From: Azoarcus sp. PA01
GTDB lineage: Bacteria > Pseudomonadota > Gammaproteobacteria > Burkholderiales > Rhodocyclaceae
Direction: 5' to 3'
DNA: 64,000 bases
Assembly (NCBI GenBank): GCA_001274695.2
Contig: LARU01000002.1
Coordinates: 248,001 to 312,000 of the forward strand
In this document: positions 43,496 to 55,998 of the stretch, piece by piece
Layout of the letters: every line of letters starts with the position of its first letter
Numbering within the stretch: the stretch's first letter is position 1
Made by a program: the position numbers and the translations under genes
Notes under the pieces: generated by a model
The model's input: only the letters and a program-made list of their open reading frames with translations
Databases searched by the model: none
Told to the model about the DNA's origin: nothing

Positions 43496-46036
43496 ATGGC
43501 GTCAACGAAACCGCTGGTACTCATCACCGGTTCGGCAGGCCGGCTCGGCAGCGCGATCGGTGCGGCGCTCGGCGAGCGCTTCACCGTCGTCGGGTTCGAG
43601 CGCGACTGCCGGCAGGCGCCCGACTGCATCGACGTCGACATCACTTCGCCTGAGGCGCTCGCGGCGGCCTGTCGCACTCTTCGCGAACGCCATGGTGCCC
43701 ATATCGCGTCGGTCATTCACCTCGCCGCCTATTACGATTTTTCCGGCGAGCCGGATCCGAAATACGACGAAGTGAATGTGCAGGGCACGCGCCGCCTGCT
43801 CGAGGCGTTGCAGGATTTCGACGTCGATCAGTTCGTCTATGCGAGCACGATGCTGGTCCACGCGCCGACCGAACCGGGTGCGCCGATCGACGAGAACAGC
43901 GAACTCGCGCCAAAGTGGCCGTACCCGCAATCGAAGCTCGAAGCCGAAGAGGCGGTGCTCGCCACGCGCGGGCGGATTCCGGCCGTGATCCTGCGCATTG
44001 CCGGCGTCTATACGGACGACTGCGAAGTCCCGTCGCTCGCCTACCAGATCGAGCGCATCTACGAGCGCCAGATGCTCGGCCACGTCTTCCCCGGCGATCC
44101 GGCCCACGGCCAGGCTTTCGTGCATCTGGACGACGTCGCGCAGGCGTTTCGGCTCGTCGTCGAGAAACGCCATGCGCTGGAGGACGAAACCACGCTGCTC
44201 ATCGGCGAGCCGGTGACCGAAAGCTACGAGTCGCTGCAGAACCTGATCGGGCAGCTCATCCACGGCGAGCCGTGGGGAACGCGGCGGATACCGAAACCCG
44301 TCGCAGCGACGGGCGCGTGGGCGCAGGATGTCGTTGAAAAAGTCACTCCGGACGCGATCGACCGCGGCATCGAGCCGTTCATCCAGCCGTTCATGGTGTG
44401 GCTCGCGGACGACCACTACGAACTCGACATCTCGCGCGCGACCGCGCTCCTCGGCTGGCGACCGCAGCACAGCCTGCGCCGCGTCCTGCCGAAAATGATC
44501 GGCCGGCTCCGGCAAAGCCCGGCTGCGTGGTACAAGGCGAACCACATTCCGCTGCCGCTGTGGCTCGAGGATCTGGCCGCGCAGCCGCAGCCCGAAGCAC
44601 AGCTCCTCGCCGAATACGACGCGCTCGATCGGCGCGAACACCGGCAGACGATCTGGTGCCATTTCGCGAACGCCGCGCTCGGGCTGTGGCTCGTCTCGTG
44701 CCCGTTCATCTTCGGGCTCGCCGATCGGTGGATGGAGCCCGGCGCACTCGTCGCGCCCAACGCGCGCGGCCTCGTCCTGTCCGACACCTGGATGACCGCC
44801 AGCGACATCGTCAGCGGGCTGCTGATCACCGCGTTCGCGCTCGCCTCGCTGTCGCGGCATATCGCGTGGGCGCGCTGGGCAACTGCCGCGGTCGGCACCT
44901 GGCTGCTGTTCGCGCCGCTGGTGTTCTGGAGCCCGAGCGCCGTTGCCTATGCCAACGACACGCTCGTCGGCGCGCTGGTGATCCTGTTCGCGGTCGGCGT
45001 GCCCTCGACACCGGGCGTCGGCCCGATCGCGCGCCTGGCCGGGCCGGACACGCCTCCCGGCTGGGACTACAGCCCGTCGTCGTGGAATCAGCGCATTCCG
45101 ATCATCGCGCTGGCGATGGTCGGCCTGTTCATCTCGCGCTATCTGGCCGCGTTCCAGCTCGGCCATATCCCCGCAGCGTGGGATCCGTTCTTCGGCGACG
45201 GCACCGAACGCATCATCACCTCTTCGGTTTCGGAAGCCTGGCCGATTTCCGACGCAGGACTCGGCGGTGCCGTCTATGTGCTCGAGATCGTCACCGGCAT
45301 CATCGGCGACAAGCGACGCTGGCGCACGCTGCCGTGGCTGGTGCTGCTGTTCGGCGTGCTGATCGTCCCGCTCGGCGCCGTGAGCATTTTCTTCATCATC
45401 ATCCAGCCGGTCGTGATCGGCACGTGGTGCACGCTGTGCCTCGTCGCCGCCGCCGCGATGCTGCTGCAGATCCCGTACTCCTTCGACGAGATCCTCGCGA
45501 CCCTGCAGTTTCTCAAGGAGCGCCGCCGGCAAGGGAAGTGGCTGTGGCACGTGCTGCTGCACGGCGACACCATCGAAGGCGGCAGCGCGGACTATTCGGA
45601 CAATTTCGAGGAACGCGCGCCGGTCGTGCTGCGCGAAATGCTCAAGGGCGGCGTGACCGTGCCGTGGACGCTGTCGCTCAGCATCGTCCTCGGCGCGGTC
45701 CTGATGCTCAGCCGGCTGCTGTTCGACGCGACCGGTATAGCGGCCGACAACGATCACGTCGTCGGCGCCCTCGTGATCACTTTTTCGATCATGGCGCTCG
45801 CCGAAGTCGCGCGGCCGCTGCGCTTCATCAACGCCGCTTTCGGTGCATGGCTGCTGCTCGCGCCGTGGCTGCTGGACGGCTATACCGGCCTCGGGACCGC
45901 GACGGTTTCGATCATCGGTCTGTTGCTGGTCGCGCTGGCGTTGCCGCGCGGCGCCGTCGAAAGTCACTACGGCGCGTGGGACCGCTACGCGAAAGCGGGA
46001 GAGCGCTGGTCGAGGCTGGCGACGCCCGGTGGCTGA
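43496..46036 (+). CDS. epimerase-SPW-VKOR-SPW four-part fusion membrane protein
   Basis: 846 residues, ATG with GAGGAGG upstream. Residues ~1-330 are an NAD-dependent epimerase: VLITGSAGRLGSAIGAALG for NAD, YASTMLVHAP, and WPYPQSKLEAEEAV with a YxxxK-type triad. Residues ~385-505 hold an SPW-repeat domain (helices starting AALGLWLVSCPFIF). Residues ~535-680 resemble vitamin K epoxide reductase: SSVSEAWPISDAGLGG, four helices and a CxxC pair at Cys645/Cys648 in GTWCTLC; the second cysteine pair of canonical VKOR is not seen. A second SPW-like part (FINAAFGAWLLLAPWLL) ends the protein. It joins a soluble sugar/alcohol oxidoreductase to a quinone-linked thiol oxidase; purpose unknown. Confidence 0.88.
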   Translation: MASTKPLVLITGSAGRLGSAIGAALGERFTVVGFERDCRQAPDCIDVDITSPEALAAACRTLRERHGAHIASVIHLAAYYDFSGEPDPKYDEVNVQGTRRLLEALQDFDVDQFVYASTMLVHAPTEPGAPIDENSELAPKWPYPQSKLEAEEAVLATRGRIPAVILRIAGVYTDDCEVPSLAYQIERIYERQMLGHVFPGDPAHGQAFVHLDDVAQAFRLVVEKRHALEDETTLLIGEPVTESYESLQNLIGQLIHGEPWGTRRIPKPVAATGAWAQDVVEKVTPDAIDRGIEPFIQPFMVWLADDHYELDISRATALLGWRPQHSLRRVLPKMIGRLRQSPAAWYKANHIPLPLWLEDLAAQPQPEAQLLAEYDALDRREHRQTIWCHFANAALGLWLVSCPFIFGLADRWMEPGALVAPNARGLVLSDTWMTASDIVSGLLITAFALASLSRHIAWARWATAAVGTWLLFAPLVFWSPSAVAYANDTLVGALVILFAVGVPSTPGVGPIARLAGPDTPPGWDYSPSSWNQRIPIIALAMVGLFISRYLAAFQLGHIPAAWDPFFGDGTERIITSSVSEAWPISDAGLGGAVYVLEIVTGIIGDKRRWRTLPWLVLLFGVLIVPLGAVSIFFIIIQPVVIGTWCTLCLVAAAAMLLQIPYSFDEILATLQFLKERRRQGKWLWHVLLHGDTIEGGSADYSDNFEERAPVVLREMLKGGVTVPWTLSLSIVLGAVLMLSRLLFDATGIAADNDHVVGALVITFSIMALAEVARPLRFINAAFGAWLLLAPWLLDGYTGLGTATVSIIGLLLVALALPRGAVESHYGAWDRYAKAGERWSRLATPGG

Positions 46037-46074
46037 CGCGGCCGGGTCGCGACAGCTGGCGACGCCCTCCCCCT

Positions 46075-46884
46075 TCAATCCCGCGCCGGCACTGCGGCAG
46101 GCACTGCTTCTTCGCCGAGCCGGCGCCATACGATCCAGCCGGCCGCGGCGAGATACGCGAAGCCGCCCGGCACCCACATGATGAGCCCGGCGAGCTGCTG
46201 GTCCTCGAGCGCGCGTGCGTCGCCGTAGAACGATACCCGGCCGAAAGTCAGCAACGCGCCCAGCAGCCCGGTGTGGATCAGCGTCAGCAGGATCGCGAGC
46301 AGCGCCGGCGCGAGCCGGCGGCCGCACAGCACGGACCACCAGAAGAGCCAGCCGCTTGCGACAAACGACACGTGCTCGATCAGGTGCCACCACGGATCGT
46401 CGAGCGCCAGCCGGTACATGCGCGGGGCATGCCAGATCCAGATCAGCACGCCGTGCACCATCGCCGCCGCGAGCGGATGACGGCCGCAACGCAGGATCGT
46501 CGCCCACAGCGGGCGCAACAGCGCCCCGGTCGCGGCGCTCCACTGCGGCAAAGGACTGGCCAGCGCACCGAGCGGCGCGACCACGACGATGAGGAGCATG
46601 TGCTGCACCATGTGCACCGCCGTGCTGTCCTGCGCCCAGCGGTCCAGCGGGCCGACCACCGCCAGCGCGCCGATCGCCATCGCCGCGCAAAACCACGTCG
46701 CCTGCGCCCGGCCCGGGAGCACCCGTCGCGCCCCGACGGCATAAAGCCCGCACGCCGCGCCCAGCAGCCCCGCAGTCAGGAGCAGCGCAAAGCCAGCGGG
46801 CAGCGACCCGGAAAGCGCGTGCGCCGCGGCCGGGGGCGCCGTGACGAGCAGCATCACCAGAACCGAGGCAGCGGTCAGACGCAT
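46075..46884 (-). CDS. ctaG: CtaG/caa3-type cytochrome oxidase assembly protein
   Basis: 269 residues. After a signal-like first helix come six to seven membrane helices with the family's metal-binding His pattern: VHMVQHMLLIVVVAPLGALASP, WIWHAPRMYRLAL and HLIEHVSFVASGWLFWWSVL, ending in LAGLIMWVPGGFAYLAAAGWIVW. The caa3_CtaG family inserts copper into oxidase subunits in alpha-, beta- and Gram-positive bacteria; it is not homologous to Cox11. The start overlaps the previous small gene by 10 bp. It ends the oxidase operon. Confidence 0.9.
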   Translation of the reverse strand: MRLTAASVLVMLLVTAPPAAAHALSGSLPAGFALLLTAGLLGAACGLYAVGARRVLPGRAQATWFCAAMAIGALAVVGPLDRWAQDSTAVHMVQHMLLIVVVAPLGALASPLPQWSAATGALLRPLWATILRCGRHPLAAAMVHGVLIWIWHAPRMYRLALDDPWWHLIEHVSFVASGWLFWWSVLCGRRLAPALLAILLTLIHTGLLGALLTFGRVSFYGDARALEDQQLAGLIMWVPGGFAYLAAAGWIVWRRLGEEAVPAAVPARD

Positions 46885-47222
46885 GGCGGCAGGCCCACGA
46901 TCGGCAGCGCGATGAACAGCGTCGCCAGCGCCGCGACCAGATGCACGCTCGCACCGACGCGCGCGATGAAGCGCTTCGCCCGCTCGTCCTTGCCGACCCG
47001 GCGCGACGCGCGCCAGCACAGCGCCGACAATCCGAGCAGCAGCGCCACCGTCGCGAGCGATGCGCGGCCCAACACGGCGTTGAGCCAGTTCCACGGCCCT
47101 GCTGCCGCGTCCGGCGGTGCAACGGCGCACCCGACCGACAGGCCACTGTACAGCGCGATGAACCACACGCCCCACACGATCAGGCCGAGCGGAATCTGGA
47201 GCGGGTGGTAAAGCCACAGCAT
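46875..47222 (-). CDS. small three-helix membrane protein of the oxidase operon
   Basis: 115 residues with hydrophobic segments at about 8-28 (PLQIPLGLIVWGVWFIALYSG), 52-70 (ASLATVALLLGLSALCW) and 90-112 (VHLVAALATLFIALPIVGLPP). The ATG overlaps the stop of the upstream fused oxidase gene as TGATG behind GGGAGGCGG, so it is translationally coupled; its end overlaps ctaG. It could be an oxidase accessory subunit (a subunit IV-like or CtaF-like protein), but I recognise no family motif. Treated as a hypothetical oxidase-associated protein. Confidence 0.8.
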   Translation of the reverse strand: MLWLYHPLQIPLGLIVWGVWFIALYSGLSVGCAVAPPDAAAGPWNWLNAVLGRASLATVALLLGLSALCWRASRRVGKDERAKRFIARVGASVHLVAALATLFIALPIVGLPPCV

Positions 47223-49729
47223 CAACCGCCTCCCCACGTCGAAGGAAACAGCACCAGCGCAAAGTAGGCGCTCCACACCACGCCGAGGTTGTAATACCAC
47301 AGCTGCCCGAGCACGATCGGCTCGTACGGCGCCGCACGGTCGACATGGCCGCAATGGACTCGCCATGCCTGCAGCGCGGTCACGATCCCCGCCAGGACGC
47401 AGTGGAAAAGGGCATAGCCGAGGACGATCGCAATCACCGCGTCGTGGGCCGTCGCTTTCACCGCGAGGTCCGACGCATGCATCAGCCACAGCAAGTGGGC
47501 CGACTGCAGCAGCCCGAGCGCCGCGATCGCCGCGAGTTGTCCGCGCAGCCTCCTGTCGGAGCCGCGTCGCAGCGCCGCGACAACCCGCCGCAGCCACAGC
47601 GTTGCGACGGTCAGCAGCACGCCGTTCGCGAGCAGGGCGGGACCATCGAGCGGTGACTGCGCCGGCACCTGCCACTGCGGCGCGACGGTCCACAGGTAGA
47701 ACCAGCCGAAGAGAAGCGCCGCATACAGCGCGCCGTCCGCGAGCAGCGTCACGCTCATGCCCCATCGCCCGGGGCCGTCATGGGTGCGCCAGTGCAGCGG
47801 CGGGTCGCCGGCAGAACCCGGAACGGCCGTGCCCCCCGCTGCGCGGGCGCCGTTCTCCCACGACCAGCGCAGCACGAGGATCGCCGCGACGAAGCTCGCG
47901 AAGCCGGCCACGGCGTACGCCTTCACGAGCAGGCCGATACACACCGCCGACAGCACCAGCGCGATCGCGAACGGCAGCCAGGTGTTGCCGGGCAAGTGGA
48001 TGATTTCCCGCACTTCGCCGGTCACGGCATCGGTGCCCCAGGTTTCGCGGCGCCCGTGCGCGATCGCCGCGAGACCCTCCTCGCCGCGCGCCATTTTTTT
48101 CGCCAGCTCCGGGCGGTCCCACAGCGGGTAGCGGCTGTCGACAGTCGGCAGGCTGATGAAATTGTAGGCGGCCGGCGGCAGCCGGGTGGCCCATTCGAGC
48201 GTATCGGCATGCCACGGATTCGGCGCGGCCCGCACGCCGAAGCGAAAGTGCAGCAGCACGTCGACGAGCACGGCCGCGATGCCGATCGCCATGACGAAGC
48301 TGCCGATCGAGGACACCAGGTTCGGAACGTCCCAGCCGAGCCCGGGCGCATACGTATAGGCGCGCCGCGGCATCCCGAGCAGCCCGGTCCAGTGCATCAC
48401 GAGGAACGTGACGTTGAAGCCGACGAAGACCAGCCAGAAACCCCAGCGTCCGAGGTTCGCCGACGGCATGCGTCCGGAAAAATGCGGCAACCAGTAATAA
48501 ACCGCTGCGACCAGCGGAAAGAACATGCCGCCGACCAGCACGTAGTGGAGGTGCGCGACGACGAACTGGGTGTCGTGCACCTGCCAGTTGAACGGCACCA
48601 GCGCCAGCATCACGCCGGTCAGCCCGCCGGCGACGAAGATCACGAGGAAACCGAAGAGCCACAGCATCGGCACGTGATACACGGGCCGGCCCAGCCACAG
48701 CGTGGCGAGCCACGAGAAGACCTGCACGCCGGTCGGGATCGCGACCAGCATGCTCGCGGCCGAAAAGAACGCCTGCGCGAGATGCGGGATGCCGACGGTG
48801 AACATGTGGTGCACCCACAGCGCGAAGCTGATGAAGCCGGTCGTCAGCACCGCGACGACGACCCAGCGGTAGCCGACGATCGGACGCCGGGCGAACACCG
48901 GCAGCATCGTCGAGACGAGGCCCGCCGCGGGCAGGAAGATGATGTACACCTCCGGATGGCCGAAAAGCCAGAACAGGTGCTGCCACAGGATCGGATCGCC
49001 GCCGCGGGCGACGTCGAAAAACGCCATTCCCGCGGCACGCTCGAGCTCCAGCAGGATGCTGCCGAGGATCAGCGGCGGAAAACCCAGCACGATCATCATC
49101 GCCATCGTCAGGATGTACCACGCATACAGCGGCATGCGCTGCAGCGTCATGCCGGGGGCGCGGGCGCGCAGGATCGCCACGACCAGCTCGACCGCTGCGG
49201 TGACGGCGGAAATCTCGACGAACGTGATCCCCAGCAGCCAGAAATCCGAATTCACGCCCGGGCTGTACGGCAGGCTCGACAGCGGCGTGTACATGAACCA
49301 GCCGGCATCGGGAGCGAGCTCCAGGAACAGGCTCGCGGCGAGGATCAGCCCGCCGAAGAGGTAGCACCAGTAACCCAGCGCCGAGAGCCGGGGAAACACC
49401 AGATCCCGCGCGCCGAGCATTTTCGGGATCAGGTACACCGCCAGGCCTTCCATCATCGGCACGGCGAACAGGAACATCATCACCGTGCCGTGCATCGTGA
49501 ACACCTGGTTATAGATGTCCGCGTCCATGAAAGCCTGGTCCGGCAGCGCGAGCTGGGCGCGGATGAGCATCGCCAGCAGGCCGCCGAAAATGAAGAAACC
49601 GAGGCCTGTCAGCAGGAACAGCAGGCCGATGCGCGTGTGGTTCACGATCGTCGCCGCTCGCCAGCCGCGGGGGTTGCCCCACACCTCATCGAACTGCTGG
49701 TGGAGCTCGTCGGGGCGACCGTCGATCAT
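47222..49729 (-). CDS. cytochrome c oxidase, subunits I and III fused
   Basis: 835 residues. Residues ~1-550 are subunit I with heme and copper ligands: TMHGTVMMFLFAVPMM (low-spin heme His), LFWLFGHPEVYIIFLPAAG (CuB His, crosslinked Tyr and the D-channel Glu), WVHHMFTVG (two CuB His) and HDTQFVVAHLHYVLVGG (heme a3 and low-spin heme His). Residues ~600-835 are a shortened subunit III with HWRTHDGPGRWGMSVTLLADGALYAALLFGWFYLW and helices to FALVLFPSTW. It reduces oxygen and pumps protons. I-III fusions are known in Thermus caa3, Bacillus-type and some betaproteobacterial oxidases. ATG overlaps the subunit II stop as ATGA. Confidence 0.95.
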   Translation of the reverse strand: MIDGRPDELHQQFDEVWGNPRGWRAATIVNHTRIGLLFLLTGLGFFIFGGLLAMLIRAQLALPDQAFMDADIYNQVFTMHGTVMMFLFAVPMMEGLAVYLIPKMLGARDLVFPRLSALGYWCYLFGGLILAASLFLELAPDAGWFMYTPLSSLPYSPGVNSDFWLLGITFVEISAVTAAVELVVAILRARAPGMTLQRMPLYAWYILTMAMMIVLGFPPLILGSILLELERAAGMAFFDVARGGDPILWQHLFWLFGHPEVYIIFLPAAGLVSTMLPVFARRPIVGYRWVVVAVLTTGFISFALWVHHMFTVGIPHLAQAFFSAASMLVAIPTGVQVFSWLATLWLGRPVYHVPMLWLFGFLVIFVAGGLTGVMLALVPFNWQVHDTQFVVAHLHYVLVGGMFFPLVAAVYYWLPHFSGRMPSANLGRWGFWLVFVGFNVTFLVMHWTGLLGMPRRAYTYAPGLGWDVPNLVSSIGSFVMAIGIAAVLVDVLLHFRFGVRAAPNPWHADTLEWATRLPPAAYNFISLPTVDSRYPLWDRPELAKKMARGEEGLAAIAHGRRETWGTDAVTGEVREIIHLPGNTWLPFAIALVLSAVCIGLLVKAYAVAGFASFVAAILVLRWSWENGARAAGGTAVPGSAGDPPLHWRTHDGPGRWGMSVTLLADGALYAALLFGWFYLWTVAPQWQVPAQSPLDGPALLANGVLLTVATLWLRRVVAALRRGSDRRLRGQLAAIAALGLLQSAHLLWLMHASDLAVKATAHDAVIAIVLGYALFHCVLAGIVTALQAWRVHCGHVDRAAPYEPIVLGQLWYYNLGVVWSAYFALVLFPSTWGGG

Positions 49730-50493
49730 GGCGGAAAGGCGGCGCCGGAGACGAGTCGGGGGGGCGGGGTCGGCGCACCGCGCGGAGCCGCAGCCGGCGG
49801 ATCATTCCCGCCCGGGGGTGCGGCTGCAGCGCGCTCCGTGAGCCACGCCGAAAAACCCGCCTCGGTATGCACCCGCACTTTCAGCACCATGTGCGCGTGC
49901 CCCGTGCCGCAAAACTCCGAGCACTGGCCGCGCAACGCTCCCGCCTCGTCGGCCTGCAGGCGCAGAACGTTGGTACGCCCGGGCACCGCGTCGATCTTCG
50001 GTCCGAGCCGCGGCACCCAGAACGAATGGATGACGTCGGCGCTGGTGACGTGGATATGCACCGGGCGGCCCGCCGGCAAGTGCAGCTCATCGACGAGCAT
50101 CGTGCTGCTGCCCGGATACGCGACGTCCCACTGCCATTGCCGGGCCGTCACGTCGATGCGCAGCGGCGCGTCGTCACGCAGCGGCAGCAGGCGGTCGCCC
50201 GCGGGAACCCCGAACCCGAGCAGCAGCACGATGCTCGCCGTCGGCAGCAGGATTCCACCGCTGACGACCCACCGCCGGCTGATCCGTTTCGCCTCCTCGG
50301 GGCTGAAGTCGCGCGGCCTGCGCAGCATCGCGACGACCCACGCGGCCGTGACCCCGACGAGCACGACGCTGGCAACGATCAACATCGGCCACCACAGCAG
50401 CGTCACGTCGCGCGCGGCCGGGCCGGCCGGGTCGAGTATCGACTGCGGACCTTCGCACGCGGCGAGCCACGGCACGGCGAGCGCCGGGAGCAT
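49726..50493 (-). CDS. coxB: cytochrome c oxidase subunit II, lipoprotein type
   Basis: About 255 residues. A signal with lipobox WLAAC suggests lipidation; two membrane helices (LLWWPMLIVASVVLVGVTAAWVV and SGGILLPTASIVLLLGFG) precede the cupredoxin domain. CuA ligands are seen: His in DVIHSFWVPRLG and the set QCSEFCGTGHAHM (two Cys, Glu carbonyl, His, Met). It accepts electrons from cytochrome c or a heme domain partner; no C-terminal cytochrome c domain is present, only a Pro-rich tail (APRGAPTPPPRL). The start is uncertain: ATG 50493, or GTG three codons earlier. Confidence 0.92.
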   Translation of the reverse strand: MLPALAVPWLAACEGPQSILDPAGPAARDVTLLWWPMLIVASVVLVGVTAAWVVAMLRRPRDFSPEEAKRISRRWVVSGGILLPTASIVLLLGFGVPAGDRLLPLRDDAPLRIDVTARQWQWDVAYPGSSTMLVDELHLPAGRPVHIHVTSADVIHSFWVPRLGPKIDAVPGRTNVLRLQADEAGALRGQCSEFCGTGHAHMVLKVRVHTEAGFSAWLTERAAAAPPGGNDPPAAAPRGAPTPPPRLVSGAAFPP

Positions 50494-50568
50494 CGATTGC
50501 ACCGACAGGGCAGGGGCCGGCGCCGATGGCCTCGGCGCGGCTGCGTTCCGTCCACTCGCGAGGTCAAG

Positions 50569-51072
50569 ATGCCCGTACCCGCCGACTCCGGCGCCGAATC
50601 GATCGTCAGCCGCGCCGCGCTGCGCGGCCACCCGCTTCACCCGATGCTGATCCACTTTCCGGTCGCGGCGCTCATCGGGCTCGTCGCGACCGATATCGCG
50701 TGGCTCGTCAGCGGCGACCCGTTCTGGGCGCGCGCCGGGCTGTGGCTGGCAGGCGTCGGCGCGGGCGGCGGCTGGGTCGCGAGCCTCCTTGGGGTCGCCG
50801 ACTTGCTGCTGGTCGAGCGCATCCGCGAAAAGATCACCGCGTGGTGCCATGCCGTCATCGCCGTGATGATGCTTTCGCTGGCTTCGCTGAACTGGGCGAT
50901 GCGCTACCGTGAAGGGGCCGAACAGCTCGCGGCATGGGAACTGTATCTGTCGCTCCTGACAGCCGGCACGATCGGCCTCGCGGCTTATCTTGGGGGGCGC
51001 TTGGTTTATGAACACGCGGTCGGCGTCGAACTCGGTCATAAGGCGGCCATCGAGGACTCGACCACGCTATAG
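50569..51072 (+). CDS. DUF2231 membrane protein
   Basis: 167 residues, ATG with GAGGTCAAG upstream. The family signature LRGHPLHPMLIHFPVAAL lies at residues ~18-36 and starts the first of four helices (HFPVAALIGLVATDIAWLV, AGLWLAGVGAGGGWVASLLG, AVIAVMMLSLASLNWAM, LYLSLLTAGTIGLAAYLGG). DUF2231 proteins are thought to be heme- or quinone-linked membrane redox proteins and are common near oxidases and CopD. It is divergent from the oxidase operon (75 bp) and overlaps the convergent CopD-like gene by 6 bp. Confidence 0.9.
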   Translation: MPVPADSGAESIVSRAALRGHPLHPMLIHFPVAALIGLVATDIAWLVSGDPFWARAGLWLAGVGAGGGWVASLLGVADLLLVERIREKITAWCHAVIAVMMLSLASLNWAMRYREGAEQLAAWELYLSLLTAGTIGLAAYLGGRLVYEHAVGVELGHKAAIEDSTTL

Positions 51073-51480
51073 CGGCTTGGCCAGCACCAGCCACAGCGTG
51101 ACGCCGAGCAGGACAGTCAGCACGCTGCCGAGGATCGCGCAATGACGGCGAATCCTCCCCTCCGGGCGGCGCTCGATTTTCAGGATCAGGACGCCGCACA
51201 ACGCATGCCCGATCACGAGCAGGCAGACAACCGAAAGCTTCAGGATCAGCCACGGTTCGAGCGCCGCGGCGCCGGGAAACAGCAAGGTGCCGGAAATGAT
51301 CGCAAGGAGCGCCGCCGGCGACGAAACCAGCGTGAACATCAGCCTCATCAGATGAGTGTGGTCGCGGTAGAACATCGGCCGGGTGTGATGGGTGCCTGCG
51401 GCGATCATCGCGGGCATGTACAGCAACGTGCCGCACCAGGCCAGCAGCGCCGCGAAGTGAAGCAGCTTGAGCAAGTGCAT
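51067..51480 (-). CDS. CopD-family four-helix membrane protein
   Basis: 137 residues, ATG with GGAGGCCGGG upstream. Helices at about 5-28 (LLHFAALLAWCGTLLYMPAMI), 50-75 (FTLVSSPAALLAIISGTLLF), 80-100 (LILKLSVVCLLVIGHALCGVLIL) and 115-133 (CAILGSVLTVLLGVTLWLVL). His residues at the first helix start, in FYRDHTHLMRL and in GHALCG recall the heme- or copper-binding pattern of the CopD/HemJ superfamily. Both copper handling and protoporphyrinogen oxidation (HemJ) occur in relatives; closeness to an oxidase makes a heme or copper role plausible but unproven. Confidence 0.82.
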   Translation of the reverse strand: MHLLKLLHFAALLAWCGTLLYMPAMIAAGTHHTRPMFYRDHTHLMRLMFTLVSSPAALLAIISGTLLFPGAAALEPWLILKLSVVCLLVIGHALCGVLILKIERRPEGRIRRHCAILGSVLTVLLGVTLWLVLAKPL

Positions 51481-51938
51481 TCCCGGCCTCCGTTCGACAG
51501 CGTCGCCACGGCTCGTGTGACTGCGTCCCGGGCACGGAAGCAAAACGGGGGCCTGTGGCGGCGCCAGTGGCAGAAGGTCTCGAGCAGCGTCCTCGGACGG
51601 CAACCGAGCGGTCGCTGTAAAAATTCCATCCGGAGCGGCGGAGAAATATCGGAGTGGACAAAAAGCCGGATTACGCGTCCCGATGCCAAATCCTGAACGT
51701 TGCCTGGGCAAAAAATACTGCACACTAGTGCCGATTCCGACTGTGGTGTTCGGCGTGGAAACGATTCAATGCACTTTATTACCGCCCTCAGGCCCTTCTG
51801 CATAATAGTTCATCGTCATGACATTGACCGCTTCTGCGGGTACCAGGCCCGACCGCCGGACCCGGTCCCTGCGCTGCCCCGCCCCGCCGCACGGGCCTGC
51901 CATCCGTCAGGCCGGATGAGCAACCGCGGAGCAAGAGC
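51481..51938. other. intergenic region upstream of the CheR-GGDEF-EAL gene
   Basis: A 458-bp gap between divergent genes. The part 51600-51830 is AT-rich. A possible plus-strand promoter is TTACCG (51779-51784) and CATAAT (51801-51806) with 16-bp spacing, but the match is modest. No gene or RNA structure stands out. Confidence 0.45.
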
Positions 51939-55916
<3,978 letters not shown>

Positions 55917-55998
55917 AAAAACGTTCGCGATCGCCGACCGGAAAATAGCGATTCGATGGGGAGCCGCCCGCGAAGACACCGCGAGCATGAGGAAACGG

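Noticed and set aside
43502..47146. A 1214-codon minus-strand open frame antisense to the epimerase fusion
   Set aside because: It has low-complexity Arg/Gly/Ala composition and no domain; the plus-strand fusion has clear motifs and ribosome-binding site.
47780..50650. A 956-codon plus-strand open frame opposite the cytochrome oxidase genes
   Set aside because: It runs antisense to canonical oxidase motifs and is only a high-GC shadow.
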